A stretch of DNA of 64,000 nucleotides from assembly GCF_030409505.1 (NCBI RefSeq), contig NZ_JAUFPZ010000002.1, positions 2,425,501-2,489,500 of the forward strand. Direction: 5' to 3'. This document shows positions 33,691 to 43,281 of this stretch, piece after piece; within the stretch, counting starts at the first letter, position 1, and every line of letters begins with the position of its first letter. The position numbers were made by a program, and so were the translations under genes. The notes below the pieces were generated by a model, which was not told where the DNA came from, ran no database searches, and worked only from the letters and a program-made list of their open reading frames with translations. Source of the stretch: Zunongwangia endophytica. GTDB taxonomy: Bacteria > Bacteroidota > Bacteroidia > Flavobacteriales > Flavobacteriaceae.

Positions 33691-36393
33691 ATGAAAAAAG
33701 TTTTAAAAATTATAGGGATTACGCTGTTGGTGATCATTGTATTACTTATTGCAGCGCCATTTATATTTTCATCACAGATCGAAGATTTCGTGAAAAAAAC
33801 GATTAATGATAATGTTAATGCAAAGGTTGAATTTGCCGATATCGACCTTAGTTTTCTAAGAAGTTTCCCGCAAGCTACAGTTGTACTAAGTGAGATTAGC
33901 GTAATTAACAATGCTCCTTTTGAAGGTGATACTCTTGCTAATGTAGAAGAATTAACGCTTGAAATGAGCATCAAAGAATTGTTTAAAGGAAGTGAAGAAG
34001 CCAAAAAGATCGATGAGTTTAAAGTAAACAATGCGTATATCAATATCCTTGTAGATTCTTTAGGCCAGGCAAATTATGATATTGCCATTGCAGATACTAC
34101 AGCTACGGCAGAGACGCAAACCTCATCGAATACTAGTGGCGGATTCAGTTTAGATGTGCAGCATTACGAGATCAATAATTCGAAATTGAATTACGTTGAT
34201 AAAGGTGCAAAAATGGCGTTGATTTTAGAGGAATTAAATCACCAGGGAACCGGAGATTTTTCACTCGATCAAACCGAATTAGATACTGATACCGAAGCTA
34301 TCGTTTCTTTCGAATTTGATAGTATTAACTATTTAAGCCGAAATAAAATAGCTTTAGATGCCGTGCTTCAAATGGATCTGGAAAATATGAAATATACGTT
34401 TCTAGAGAATGAAGCTACTATAAACCAATTACCTTTAACTTTTGATGGTTTTGTCCAAATGGAGGGTAACGATACGAACATCGATCTTACTTTTAAAACA
34501 CCTTCATCTGATTTTAAAAACTTCTTAGCAGTAATTCCTGAAGTCTACGCCAAAAACATCGAAAATGTAGAAACTACAGGAGATTTTGTAGTGAACGGAA
34601 TAATTAAAGGAACAGCTAACGATACTTATATTCCAAAATTAGATATTAAAGTAAGCTCTAGTAATGCTTCTTTTAAATATCCAGATTTGCCAAAAAGTGT
34701 AGATGATATTAATCTGGATCTTCGTGTGTTAAACGAATCCGGAATTGTAGAAGATACCTACTTAACCTTTAACAACGTAAAGTTTAGAATCGATCAAGAT
34801 CGCTTTGCTGCTAATGGTAGCGTAAAAAACCTAATGGGAAATATGCTAGTGGATCTGGATTTAGATGGAACCCTAAATTTAGCGAATCTCGATCAGGCTT
34901 ATCCGCTGGATATGGATTTAGACTTAAATGGTATTTTAACGGTAGATGCTTCTGCTAATTTTGATATGGCTAGTATAGAAAAAGAGCAATATCAAAACGT
35001 AAAAAGCAGCGGTACGGCAAGTATTAAAAATTTCAGTTATAAATCTCCAGAAATCCCGAATGAGGTTAAAATATCCAGCGCGAAAGTAAACCTTAACCAG
35101 GGGAATGTTTCAGTTCCGGAACTAAATTTAACGACGGGACAAACCGATTTGCAAGCATCAGGAACTATACAGAATTTGATGGGATTCTTATTTACCGATC
35201 AGGTGCTAAAAGGAGACTTCAACGTAAAATCAAATACTTTTGCAGTTAGCGATTTTATGGTTGCACAAACTGAAGAAAAACCAGCTACAACTTCAGAAGA
35301 AAATTCTTCAGAAGAAACAAAAACAGAAAAAGTGACTACGGGTGAAGAGGCTATAAAAATTCCTTCATTCTTAGATGTCGCGCTTAGCTTTAATGCAAAT
35401 AAAATTTTATACGATAATCTTCAGTTGACCAATGCCAAAGGGAAAGTGATTATACGTGATGAAACTGCTACATTACAAAATATCACTTCAGATATATTTG
35501 GCGGAAATATCGCATTAAACGGAAATGTTTCTACCAAAAATCCTACGCCTACTTTCGATATGTCTTTAGACCTGAATGCGATAAGCATAGCGGAGTCTTT
35601 TAATGATTTGGAATTAATGCGAGGTCTTGCTCCTATCGCAAATGCGCTACAGGGAAAAATTCAGACTAATCTTAAACTTAAAGGTGACCTAAATAATGAC
35701 CTTACTCCTATTCTTACCACTTTAGCCGGAGATGCTTTAGCCGAAATTTTAACTGCAGATGTGGATACCAAAAAAATGCCGCTTTTAGCAAAATTAGATG
35801 ATCAGCTGAATTTTATAGATCTTGATGATATCAATCTAAATAATTTAAAGACAAAATTGAACTTTGATAACGGCGCGGTTAATATTCAGCCATTCGATTT
35901 TAAAATTAAAGATGTTTTAGTGCAGATTTCAGGAAGTCATGGTTTTGATATGAATATGAATTATAAGCTGAATTTGGATGTTCCTGCAAAATATTTGGGC
36001 AATCAGATAAGTGGCACCTTAAGCAAACTTAGCGGATCTAGTCTTGAAAATACGAAAGTTGAAATCCCAGTGGGATTAAACGGAACCTTCCAAAGCCCTA
36101 AGATTAACCTGAATATGCAACGAGCAATTACTAGTTTAACTCAGAAAATTGCTGAAGAACAAAAGGATAAATTAAAAGAAAAAGGAACTAATGCTCTAAA
36201 TGACCTTATTAATAAACAATTAGGGAAAAATAACAAAGGTAATCCTACAACGACCGACAGCACGGGTACTGCAAAACCAACAAAAGCTCCAGATTCTACA
36301 AAAACTCAGGAGAAGAAAATCGAAGATGCGGCTAAATCTATTCTTGGCGGGCTTTTGACTAAGAATAAAAAGAAGAAAGATACTGTGCAATAG
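33691..36393 (+). CDS. AsmA-family protein
   Basis: This 900-residue protein has one N-terminal membrane helix (about 5-27), and the rest is a long, repetitive beta-rich periplasmic region with AsmA-type N-terminal (VKKTINDNVNAKVEFADIDL) and C-terminal (LNFDNGAVNIQPFDFKIKD) motifs. AsmA-like proteins are thought to bridge inner and outer membranes and move phospholipids. A Ser/Thr/Glu-rich low-complexity linker is near 520-555, and the end is Lys/Thr-rich. It stands alone, with a shared terminator towards the convergent gene. Confidence 0.85.
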   Translation: MKKVLKIIGITLLVIIVLLIAAPFIFSSQIEDFVKKTINDNVNAKVEFADIDLSFLRSFPQATVVLSEISVINNAPFEGDTLANVEELTLEMSIKELFKGSEEAKKIDEFKVNNAYINILVDSLGQANYDIAIADTTATAETQTSSNTSGGFSLDVQHYEINNSKLNYVDKGAKMALILEELNHQGTGDFSLDQTELDTDTEAIVSFEFDSINYLSRNKIALDAVLQMDLENMKYTFLENEATINQLPLTFDGFVQMEGNDTNIDLTFKTPSSDFKNFLAVIPEVYAKNIENVETTGDFVVNGIIKGTANDTYIPKLDIKVSSSNASFKYPDLPKSVDDINLDLRVLNESGIVEDTYLTFNNVKFRIDQDRFAANGSVKNLMGNMLVDLDLDGTLNLANLDQAYPLDMDLDLNGILTVDASANFDMASIEKEQYQNVKSSGTASIKNFSYKSPEIPNEVKISSAKVNLNQGNVSVPELNLTTGQTDLQASGTIQNLMGFLFTDQVLKGDFNVKSNTFAVSDFMVAQTEEKPATTSEENSSEETKTEKVTTGEEAIKIPSFLDVALSFNANKILYDNLQLTNAKGKVIIRDETATLQNITSDIFGGNIALNGNVSTKNPTPTFDMSLDLNAISIAESFNDLELMRGLAPIANALQGKIQTNLKLKGDLNNDLTPILTTLAGDALAEILTADVDTKKMPLLAKLDDQLNFIDLDDINLNNLKTKLNFDNGAVNIQPFDFKIKDVLVQISGSHGFDMNMNYKLNLDVPAKYLGNQISGTLSKLSGSSLENTKVEIPVGLNGTFQSPKINLNMQRAITSLTQKIAEEQKDKLKEKGTNALNDLINKQLGKNNKGNPTTTDSTGTAKPTKAPDSTKTQEKKIEDAAKSILGGLLTKNKKKKDTVQ

Positions 36394-36401
36394 TTCAATG
36401 A

Positions 36402-36439
36402 GTAGTGCGTAGTGCGTAGTGCGTAGTGCGTAGTGCGTA
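36402..36439. repeat. Five heptamer repeats (GTAGTGC)
   Basis: GTAGTGC is repeated five times without error, followed by a partial GTA, between the AsmA-like gene and the shared terminator. It is a simple-sequence repeat with no coding meaning. Copy number may vary between strains. Confidence 0.85.
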
Positions 36440-36448
36440 AAAAAGAAG

Positions 36449-36479
36449 ACCCGCTTGGATTCTAAAAATCTAAGCGGGT
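36449..36479. terminator. Bidirectional terminator
   Basis: ACCCGCTTGGATT pairs with AATCTAAGCGGGT (one G-T wobble) around CTAAAA. T-runs follow on both strands. It separates the convergent AsmA-like gene and the secreted protein gene. Confidence 0.8.
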
Positions 36480-36481
36480 TT

Positions 36482-37039
36482 TTATTTAATATTTATGTTG
36501 TTTGCCTCCGCAATATTAGCTGGTGTCTTTGTGATAAACTTTGCCAATACAATATGATGACCTTTCTTGGAAGTCGGTATTTCTTCTAAAGTTAGTTTCA
36601 GCATAAAATTTGTATCCACCTTATATAAAGCACAATCAAGATCTAGCACTTCTTTATCTATTTGAACTACGATAGGCAAATCAATATCTGCATGTTCTAA
36701 AATGAGATCTTTTATAGACACATACTCAGGTTGATATTCGTCTTTATAGGTAATAATTATTTTACCATCAAAATGAGCGCTATCTAGAATAAAAGGCTCT
36801 TTCTCGACTTCAAGACTTTTAATATTATCGGGGTTTAGGGTTGGATACAAAACCTGATTCGCTATAAATTGATCTTCTATAAAAAGAGCGATCTGATCTT
36901 CAGCATTAGCACTATTCAATAGATTAACGACCTCCATTTCAGAATCTTCTGAATACTTTTTTTGGGGATGTTCTATTTCTTGTCCAAAAAGCAAAGAAGT
37001 TGTAAAAAATAATAAGACAAAATTCGATAATTTCAACAT
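36482..37039 (-). CDS. Secreted protein of unknown function
   Basis: This 185-residue protein has a signal peptide (MLKLSNFVLLFFTTSLLFGQ, cleaved near residue 19-20). The mature part is acidic and probably mixed alpha/beta, without a recognised family. Being exported, it lies in the periplasm or outside. It is the third gene of a leftward row after the DUF2797 and acetyltransferase genes, with a 31-nt gap, so it may be co-transcribed with them. Confidence 0.6.
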   Translation of the reverse strand: MLKLSNFVLLFFTTSLLFGQEIEHPQKKYSEDSEMEVVNLLNSANAEDQIALFIEDQFIANQVLYPTLNPDNIKSLEVEKEPFILDSAHFDGKIIITYKDEYQPEYVSIKDLILEHADIDLPIVVQIDKEVLDLDCALYKVDTNFMLKLTLEEIPTSKKGHHIVLAKFITKTPANIAEANNINIK

Positions 37040-37070
37040 AAATCTTATTTTTTAGTACAAACAGGAAACA

Positions 37071-37631
37071 CTATTTCTCTATTTTTTTAATTACTTTACA
37101 AGGATTTCCGGCAGCGAAAACATCATCAGGAATGTCTTTGGTCACTACACTTCCTGCTCCTATAACTGCTCGATTTCCAATTTTGACACCGGGACAGATG
37201 GTAACATTCCCACCAACCCAAACATCTTCTCCTATTTCTATCGCTTTAGAAAATTCTAAAAGTGAAGCCCTTTCCTTTGCATTTAGAGGATGCGAAGCAG
37301 TATAAATTTGCACATTAGGACCAAACATACTTCGAGAACCTATGCTAACTTCCATGCCATCCAAAATGACACAATTAAAATTGAAGTAAACACCGTCTCC
37401 AGTTTTGATGTTATACCCGTAATCACAAAAGAAAGGTGGCTGAACAACTAATTCTTTTCCACCATTCGGAATCAAATCTTTCAAAGTAGCAGTTAACTTT
37501 TCCGGCTGTTCTTCGGGAATAGAATTATACTTTTTTATAAGTTCCCTCGCTTTCAAACGCTCTTTAGTCAGCTCTTCATCACCAGCAAAATATAATTCAC
37601 CAGAAAGCATTTTTTCTTTTTGTGATTTCAT
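37071..37631 (-). CDS. Maltose/galactoside O-acetyltransferase family protein
   Basis: This 186-residue protein starts with the Mac domain (KEKMLSGELYFAGDEELTKER, with the usual helix) and continues with left-handed beta-helix hexapeptide repeats (VYFNFNCVILDGMEVSIGSR and similar), including the catalytic-site His in YTASHPLNA. It moves acetyl from acetyl-CoA to a sugar hydroxyl as a trimer. The physiological sugar is not clear. The start is 9 nt after the DUF2797 gene, so both belong to one leftward operon. Confidence 0.9.
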   Translation of the reverse strand: MKSQKEKMLSGELYFAGDEELTKERLKARELIKKYNSIPEEQPEKLTATLKDLIPNGGKELVVQPPFFCDYGYNIKTGDGVYFNFNCVILDGMEVSIGSRSMFGPNVQIYTASHPLNAKERASLLEFSKAIEIGEDVWVGGNVTICPGVKIGNRAVIGAGSVVTKDIPDDVFAAGNPCKVIKKIEK

Positions 37632-37640
37632 ACGTTGGTT

Positions 37641-38435
37641 TTAAGCGATCTTAAGTTCTACCACAAAACCTTCATGAGCTCTAACATTAAAAGCAGTTCC
37701 ATCTTCAAATAATAGATATTGGCCTTTTACACCCATTAATTTTCCCTGATAAAATGGTGATTTTGTAAGATTCAGCGTTTTAATTTTTGATGAAAATTCC
37801 TTTACAGGAAACTTAATTTCAGTTTCTTTATTATCCGGTAAATAGTACGCTTTGGCTTCTTCAGGAATAAAATCTTTTAATTTTTCTCGCTCTTCTTCCA
37901 GGTTTAAATCTAAAATATCATTGGTTAACATTTTCCGCCAGTTTGTTTTATCAGAAACATGAGCCTTTAAAGCAATTTCTGTAATTCCGGCCAAATATCT
38001 ATTGGGAACTTCTACAATTTCAATTGCTTCGTGTGCTCCCTGATCGATCCATCTTGTAGGCACCTGAGTTTTACGAGTCACACCAACTTTTACATTACTT
38101 GAATTTGCTAAATAAACGATATGCGGTGTTAGCTGCACTCTTTTTTCGTATTCTAAATCTCGATCTTCCTGATCTAAATGTGCTTTACTGAGTTCTGGCT
38201 TCATAATCCATTCTCCCGCCTGCGGTATCGAGGTAAAACAATCGTAACAAAAACCCTGTCTAAAAATTTTCTTTTGTTGTCCACAATTAAGGCATTGAAA
38301 ACGTAGAAAATTCAGACTTAAGTTTTTCTCTAGAAGCTGATTAAGATTTAAAAAATCGTTCTCAAATTCCAGATAATACTCTACATTTTCCAACAGTTCT
38401 GTTTTCATTTTGGTGAGCACACCTTCGTATCTCAT
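37641..38435 (-). CDS. DUF2797 family protein
   Basis: This 264-residue cytosolic protein has a zinc-finger-like pair of motifs, CLNCGQ (about 48-53) and CYDCF (about 63-67), followed by the conserved KVGVTRKTQVPTRWIDQGA segment typical of the family and reminiscent of GIY-YIG cores. The biochemical role is unknown. It is the first gene of the leftward operon that leads to the acetyltransferase. Confidence 0.8.
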   Translation of the reverse strand: MRYEGVLTKMKTELLENVEYYLEFENDFLNLNQLLEKNLSLNFLRFQCLNCGQQKKIFRQGFCYDCFTSIPQAGEWIMKPELSKAHLDQEDRDLEYEKRVQLTPHIVYLANSSNVKVGVTRKTQVPTRWIDQGAHEAIEIVEVPNRYLAGITEIALKAHVSDKTNWRKMLTNDILDLNLEEEREKLKDFIPEEAKAYYLPDNKETEIKFPVKEFSSKIKTLNLTKSPFYQGKLMGVKGQYLLFEDGTAFNVRAHEGFVVELKIA

Positions 38436-38547
38436 ATCTTTTTCATTATTTTTAACTGATGCGTTTTTGCAGGCTTCAAAGATTCGGTTATTTTTAACCT
38501 ACCAACCAAAAAGCTCTGTAAAGAGTTGATAAATATATAATAAATAA

Positions 38548-40059
38548 ATGCCAATTCCATTAGTAAATTCCATTGCTTCATGGTTTCTAAAGAAGCGTAT
38601 TCACCAAATGGAATTATTTATAAAGTATCCTCACGATGTACAGGATGAGCTTCTAAAAGGACTAATTCATAAAGCTAAAAACACAGAAATTGGTAGAAAA
38701 TATGCATTTTCTGAAATCAAATCCTATAAGGATTTCGCTTCTCGTGTCCCATTACATTCTTACGAAAATTATTACGAAGCGATCGAAAGAAGCCGTTTAG
38801 GAGAAAATAATATCTTTTGGCCTACACCTATAAAATGGTTCGCAAAATCTAGCGGAACTACTAATGCGAAAAGTAAATTTATACCAGTAAGTGAGGATTC
38901 TCTGGAGCATTGTCATTATGCTGCCGGGAAAGATCTGCTTTGCGTGTATTTAAATAATAACCCAGGCTCTCAGTTTTTTACAGGTAAAAGTTTACGCTTA
39001 GGCGGAAGTAAAGAAATATACAAAGATAAAGGGACTAGCTACGGTGATTTATCGGCTATTTTAATTGATAATATGCCTTTTTGGGCCGAGTTTAGTAGCA
39101 CGCCAAGTAATGAAGTTTCTTTGATGCATGATTGGGAAGTAAAAATGCAAGCCATTGTTGAAGAAACCATAAAAGAAAATGTAACCAGTCTTGCCGGCGT
39201 TCCTTCCTGGATGTTGGTTTTGCTGAATAACGTTTTAGAACATACCGGTAAAGAAAGTATTTTCGAAGTTTGGCGAAATATTGAAGTTTATTTTCACGGT
39301 GGTGTAAGCTTCGATCCTTATGCCGCTCAATATCAAAAGATCTTACCTAACGAAGATTTTAGATATTACGAAATTTATAACGCTTCGGAAGGTTTTTTTG
39401 CCTGTCAGGATCAAAATGACAATAAAGATTTGCTCTTAATGTTAGACTACGGAATTTTCTATGAGTTTATTCCGATGCATACCTACGGAAGTAATGAGGA
39501 AGAGATCATCCCCCTTTCTGAAGTTGAAATTGGTAAAAATTACGCCATCGTTATTACGACCAATGCAGGTTTATGGCGTTATAAAATTGGCGATACGGTT
39601 CGATTTACCTCAACTAGTCCCTATCGTATAAAAGTATCTGGAAGAACAAAACATCACATTAACGTTTTTGGCGAAGAGTTGATTATAGAAAACGCAGAAA
39701 CTGCATTAAAAAAAGCATCGCTTACCAACAATTGCGAGATTGTCGATTATACAGCTGCCCCGGTTTTTATGGATGGGAAAGAAAAAGGAGCGCACGAGTG
39801 GATTATTGAATTTAAGAATCCGCCAAAATCTATGTCAGAATTTAATGAAGATTTAGACAAGGCCCTGCAGCAAGTAAATAGTGATTACGAAGCGAAGCGC
39901 TATTTAAATATGACTCTGAATGCGCCTAAAATTCACGTAGCACGGGAAAAGTTATTTCATGATTGGCTTCAGAAAAATGGTAAACTAGGCGGGCAGCATA
40001 AAATACCAAGATTATCGAATTCTAGAGATTATGTGGAAGAATTACTAGGGATGATGTAG
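38548..40059 (+). CDS. GH3 auxin-promoter family protein, acyl-adenylating
   Basis: This 503-residue protein belongs to the GH3 family of the ANL adenylating superfamily. Visible motifs include KWFAKSSGTTNAKSKFIP (P-loop-like adenylate binding, about residues 92-110), YNASEGFFA and LWRYKIGDTVRF with VSGRTKHHINVFGEEL near 365-385. Plant members link amino acids to hormone acids. In Bacteroidetes the substrate is unknown. It is a single gene without obvious functional partners. Family membership is firm, the reaction is open. Confidence 0.85.
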   Translation: MPIPLVNSIASWFLKKRIHQMELFIKYPHDVQDELLKGLIHKAKNTEIGRKYAFSEIKSYKDFASRVPLHSYENYYEAIERSRLGENNIFWPTPIKWFAKSSGTTNAKSKFIPVSEDSLEHCHYAAGKDLLCVYLNNNPGSQFFTGKSLRLGGSKEIYKDKGTSYGDLSAILIDNMPFWAEFSSTPSNEVSLMHDWEVKMQAIVEETIKENVTSLAGVPSWMLVLLNNVLEHTGKESIFEVWRNIEVYFHGGVSFDPYAAQYQKILPNEDFRYYEIYNASEGFFACQDQNDNKDLLLMLDYGIFYEFIPMHTYGSNEEEIIPLSEVEIGKNYAIVITTNAGLWRYKIGDTVRFTSTSPYRIKVSGRTKHHINVFGEELIIENAETALKKASLTNNCEIVDYTAAPVFMDGKEKGAHEWIIEFKNPPKSMSEFNEDLDKALQQVNSDYEAKRYLNMTLNAPKIHVAREKLFHDWLQKNGKLGGQHKIPRLSNSRDYVEELLGMM

Positions 40060-40562
40060 ATGATTAGTTAACGGTTTATAGTTATCATTAAACAAGTTTA
40101 CAAAGCTCAATTAACAGTAATCAATTAACAGGAAGGCTTTTAGTTTCCAGCTGTCAGCAATTAACAGTCAGCTTTTAGCTTTTAGTTCTCAGAGAGCGGC
40201 CTTCAACTAATTTTAAATTATCGTGATTCCGGACTTGATCCGGGATCTCATATTATATTGTAAAGCAAATTATAGTGATAAGACTCTGAATCAAGCTCAT
40301 AGTGAGCACACCTCATTATGATTTATTGCAGGCATTCAATTTTGGATTTACAAGTTGAAGGAAAGAATAAATACTATCAGAAAATTCTAATATAACATTC
40401 TAGGTTTTCTCTCTGATAATCGCTTGCTATAATTCAAAACGATGAATTTCGAATGAAACCCTTTAAGTAATTCAGTAATAAAAAGCTTTAAAACTCATCC
40501 ATTTTCTATATTTTAGCTTTTAAATATCAGCTCTAACCGTGAATTATCTTAAACAACAAAAT
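40060..40562. other. Intergenic region with a REP-like palindrome
   Basis: No gene is supported. The left part is low-complexity A/T-rich sequence with repeated TTAACAG and CAGCTTTTAG words. A REP-like hairpin lies at 40231-40256. A weak GTG-started extension of the next gene covers the last bases. Confidence 0.65.
40231..40256. repeat. REP-like palindrome, single copy
   Basis: ATTCCGGACTTGATCCGGGAT plus CTCAT. On the reverse strand it reads ATGAGAT-CCCGGATCAAGTCCGG-AAT, the same plan as the elements at 24.6-25.1 and 31.6 kb. Confidence 0.65.
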
Positions 40563-41054
40563 ATGCGAAAAGCCTTACTATTTCTTATTCCACTTTTAAT
40601 TTGTCTAATATCAATTGGATGCGGTAGCGATTCTAAAGAAATATCACTTAACGAATTTAACGAAGAAATTTTACCTTCCGAAGAAATCAAGAAAGTGGTA
40701 ATCGAAGATCGCGAAGATATATTCATTTATACTTCAGAAAAGGTACCTTATAGACTTAAGGCTAGCGAAATTGGTGATATCGAAGAATTTATAGATCATT
40801 TATACTCTCAGCAAGAAAATATAGATATCACCTATAATGCGAATGTTAATAATACAGGACTTTTATTATGGCAACTTTTTAATCTCCTTGTTCCCATCCT
40901 TTTACTTACTCACATCATATTATTATGGATTGCATTAAGAAAGGTCATTAAATCTACAGCTGGAGATCTAGAGAAAATCCTATACGCTATGATTTCAATA
41001 TTCGTTCCATTCTTTGGCCCGATTATTTATTTAACCACAAAACCAAAATCATAA
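40563..41054 (+). CDS. Membrane protein with an FtsH-extracellular-like segment
   Basis: I chose ATG 40563 over a GTG at 40539 because it yields a direct export signal (MRKALLFLIPLLICLISIGC), possibly a lipoprotein signal although the lipobox is weak. Residues 28-85 (ISLNEFNEEIL, KKVVIEDREDIFIY) resemble the periplasmic FtsH_ext domain, but there is no AAA or protease part. Two membrane helices follow (about 96-121 and 136-156), similar to PLDc_N-type anchors. Length is 163 residues. The function is unknown. A terminator lies just downstream. Confidence 0.6.
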   Translation: MRKALLFLIPLLICLISIGCGSDSKEISLNEFNEEILPSEEIKKVVIEDREDIFIYTSEKVPYRLKASEIGDIEEFIDHLYSQQENIDITYNANVNNTGLLLWQLFNLLVPILLLTHIILLWIALRKVIKSTAGDLEKILYAMISIFVPFFGPIIYLTTKPKS

Positions 41055-41076
41055 CGAAAGATTATTAAAAGAAAAA

Positions 41077-41104
41077 CCCTCATTTTCACTTTAGAATATG
41101 AGGG
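41077..41104. terminator. Bidirectional terminator
   Basis: CCCTCAT and ATGAGGG form a 7-bp stem flanked by A-run and T-run, serving the convergent FtsH_ext-like gene and hemL. Confidence 0.65.
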
Positions 41105-41130
41105 CTTTTTTTAGTTTCAACTAGTTATTA

Positions 41131-42423
41131 TTAGTCAAAATCTTTAGTTACTTTATCTACAGCTGCAATCGTTGCATCTAAATCATCGTAACTTAACGCA
41201 TCACTAATAAACCAGGTTTCAAAAGCACTTGGTGCAATATAAATTCCGTTTTCTAACATTCCGTGGAAAAAAGTATTGAACTTTCCATTTTTTGCAGCTT
41301 CCGCAGAAGAAGCAAAATCAGTTACTGCATCTTCAGAAAAATGTACAGAAATCATCGAACCTACTCGGTTAATCGTATGTTTTACTCCATTTGCATTTAA
41401 AACTTTCTCCATACCTTCATGAAGATATTCGGTCTTTTTATCGATACTTTTAAAAATCTCAGGATTTCCAGATAGTTCAGTAAGCATCGCTAATCCGGCT
41501 GCCATCGCCAGTGGATTTCCACTTAAGGTTCCTGCCTGATATACCGGCCCAACAGGAGCCAAATAATCCATAATTTCATTTCGGGCAGCAAAAGCACCAA
41601 CCGGCAAACCTCCACCAATTACTTTTCCAAAGCAAACAATATCAGCATTGATTCCTAATCGTTCCTGTACACCACCTGCTGCCAATCTAAAACCTGTCAT
41701 CACCTCATCGAAAATCAGTAAGATTCCGGTTTCATCACAAAGCTTTCTCAAACCTTCCAAAAATCCTTCAGTTGGAGGAATACATCCCATATTTCCCGGC
41801 ACAGGTTCTACAATAATACAGGCAATTTCATCCTTATTTTGTTCAGCAATCTGCTTCACTTCCTCTAAATCATTATAAGCGGCAAGCAAAGTATCTTTTG
41901 CCGTTCCCTGCGTAACACCCGGGCTGTTAGGCGTTCCAAAAGTCATCGCTCCACTCCCAGCCTGAATTAAAAATGAATCACTATGCCCGTGATAACAACC
42001 TGCAAATTTGATAATTTTCTCTTTTCCGGTAAAACCTCTGGCTAGTCGAACTGCACTCATACAAGCTTCGGTTCCTGAGTTTACCATTCTAATCTTATCG
42101 ATATTCGGAACCATTTTTACCGCTAATTCGGCTATTTTGGTTTCAATCTCTGTAGGCGTACCAAACGAAGTTCCTTTTTTAGCTCTTTCAATTACCGCAT
42201 CTACTACCGGTTTATGAGCATGACCAAGTATCATTGGCCCCCAGGAATTAATATAATCGACAAGCTTATTTCCGTCTTCATCATAAATATAAGCACCTTC
42301 GGCTCTTTCAATAAAAATAGGATCTCCTCCTACCGCTTTAAAAGCTCTAACCGGTGAATTTACTCCACCCGGAATTACTTTTTTAGCTTCAGCAAATAAG
42401 GCACTACTTCTTTGATAAATCAT
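41131..42423 (-). CDS. hemL: Glutamate-1-semialdehyde 2,1-aminomutase
   Basis: This 430-residue PLP enzyme makes 5-aminolevulinate from glutamate-1-semialdehyde in the C5 heme pathway. Visible are [16 protein letters not shown], the Asp of FDEVMTGFR and the PLP lysine in [11 protein letters not shown]. Length and motif order are normal for the family. It is the last gene of a leftward operon after the glucosaminidase and PLP-deaminase genes (15-nt gap), but no functional link to those is evident. Confidence 0.97.
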   Translation of the reverse strand: MIYQRSSALFAEAKKVIPGGVNSPVRAFKAVGGDPIFIERAEGAYIYDEDGNKLVDYINSWGPMILGHAHKPVVDAVIERAKKGTSFGTPTEIETKIAELAVKMVPNIDKIRMVNSGTEACMSAVRLARGFTGKEKIIKFAGCYHGHSDSFLIQAGSGAMTFGTPNSPGVTQGTAKDTLLAAYNDLEEVKQIAEQNKDEIACIIVEPVPGNMGCIPPTEGFLEGLRKLCDETGILLIFDEVMTGFRLAAGGVQERLGINADIVCFGKVIGGGLPVGAFAARNEIMDYLAPVGPVYQAGTLSGNPLAMAAGLAMLTELSGNPEIFKSIDKKTEYLHEGMEKVLNANGVKHTINRVGSMISVHFSEDAVTDFASSAEAAKNGKFNTFFHGMLENGIYIAPSAFETWFISDALSYDDLDATIAAVDKVTKDFD

Positions 42424-42438
42424 ATAATTGCAATTTTC

Positions 42439-43281
42439 TTATGGTCGTTCTTTTACTAATAAGGTTTGTCCTATATCAATAGTATTTCCAACTAATCGGT
42501 TTAATCTTTTAATCTCTTCTACAGTTGTGTCGTATCGTTTGGCGATAGAATACAAAGTATCTCCTTTTTTAACAATATAACTGTCGCCTTTTGCTTTAAA
42601 CTCGGTCGTGTAATTTGGCGAAGGACGATCTAAAACTTCAGCATCATAGCGATATAGTTCGTAACGCTCAATCAAGTCCATCAACTTCTGTGGATAGCGA
42701 CGATCGGTAGCATAACCTGCATCCCTTAATCCTTTTGCCCAACCTTTGTAATCATCGGTATCCAAATCAAAAAGCGCTGCATAGCGACGTCTTTCTGCCA
42801 GGAATAAAGAATGATCTCTAAAAGAATATTTTGGATGGCGATATTTTCTAAAACACTCCTGATTGCGATCATCGTCGTGATAAATCTTATCGCCCTGCCA
42901 ATCGTGACATTTAATCCCAAAGTGATTATTAGCCTCTTGCGCCAATCTTCCTTTTCCCGAACCAGATTCGAGAATTCCCTGTGCCAAAGTTATGCTTGCA
43001 GGCACTTTGTACAATTGCATTTCCTGCTGCGCAATTGGCGCATAATCGGCGATATAGTTTTCTACGGTAAAATCGTAGGTTCTTACCGGCATAGTTTCAG
43101 CATCAGCAATTTCAGCAGGAGTATTGGTATTCCTGTTTCCCTGATTACGATTATTGATTACCGCTTCGTTTCTATGCTTTCTATTTTTACGAGTAGTCAC
43201 TTTTTTCTTACTTCCGCAGGAAGCGACAACTAGTGATAATAAAATTAGTATGATGTAAGGCTTCAACCTCATATTATTCAA
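42439..43281 (-). CDS. Glucosaminidase-LysM lipoprotein
   Basis: This 280-residue protein has a lipoprotein signal (hydrophobic, VASC near residue 22), a basic Asn-rich linker to about 70, a glucosaminidase domain (about 78-215) with catalytic Glu in GILESGSGKG and CHDWQGD following, and a C-terminal LysM domain (about 232-277) for peptidoglycan binding. It cleaves glycan strands in the cell wall. The start overlaps the end of the upstream PLP-deaminase gene by 8 nt. Confidence 0.88.
   Translation of the reverse strand: MNNMRLKPYIILILLSLVVASCGSKKKVTTRKNRKHRNEAVINNRNQGNRNTNTPAEIADAETMPVRTYDFTVENYIADYAPIAQQEMQLYKVPASITLAQGILESGSGKGRLAQEANNHFGIKCHDWQGDKIYHDDDRNQECFRKYRHPKYSFRDHSLFLAERRRYAALFDLDTDDYKGWAKGLRDAGYATDRRYPQKLMDLIERYELYRYDAEVLDRPSPNYTTEFKAKGDSYIVKKGDTLYSIAKRYDTTVEEIKRLNRLVGNTIDIGQTLLVKERP

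Noticed and set aside
42811..43233. 140-codon forward frame opposite the glucosaminidase gene
   Set aside because: It is fully antisense to a gene with clear domain motifs and shows no domain of its own.
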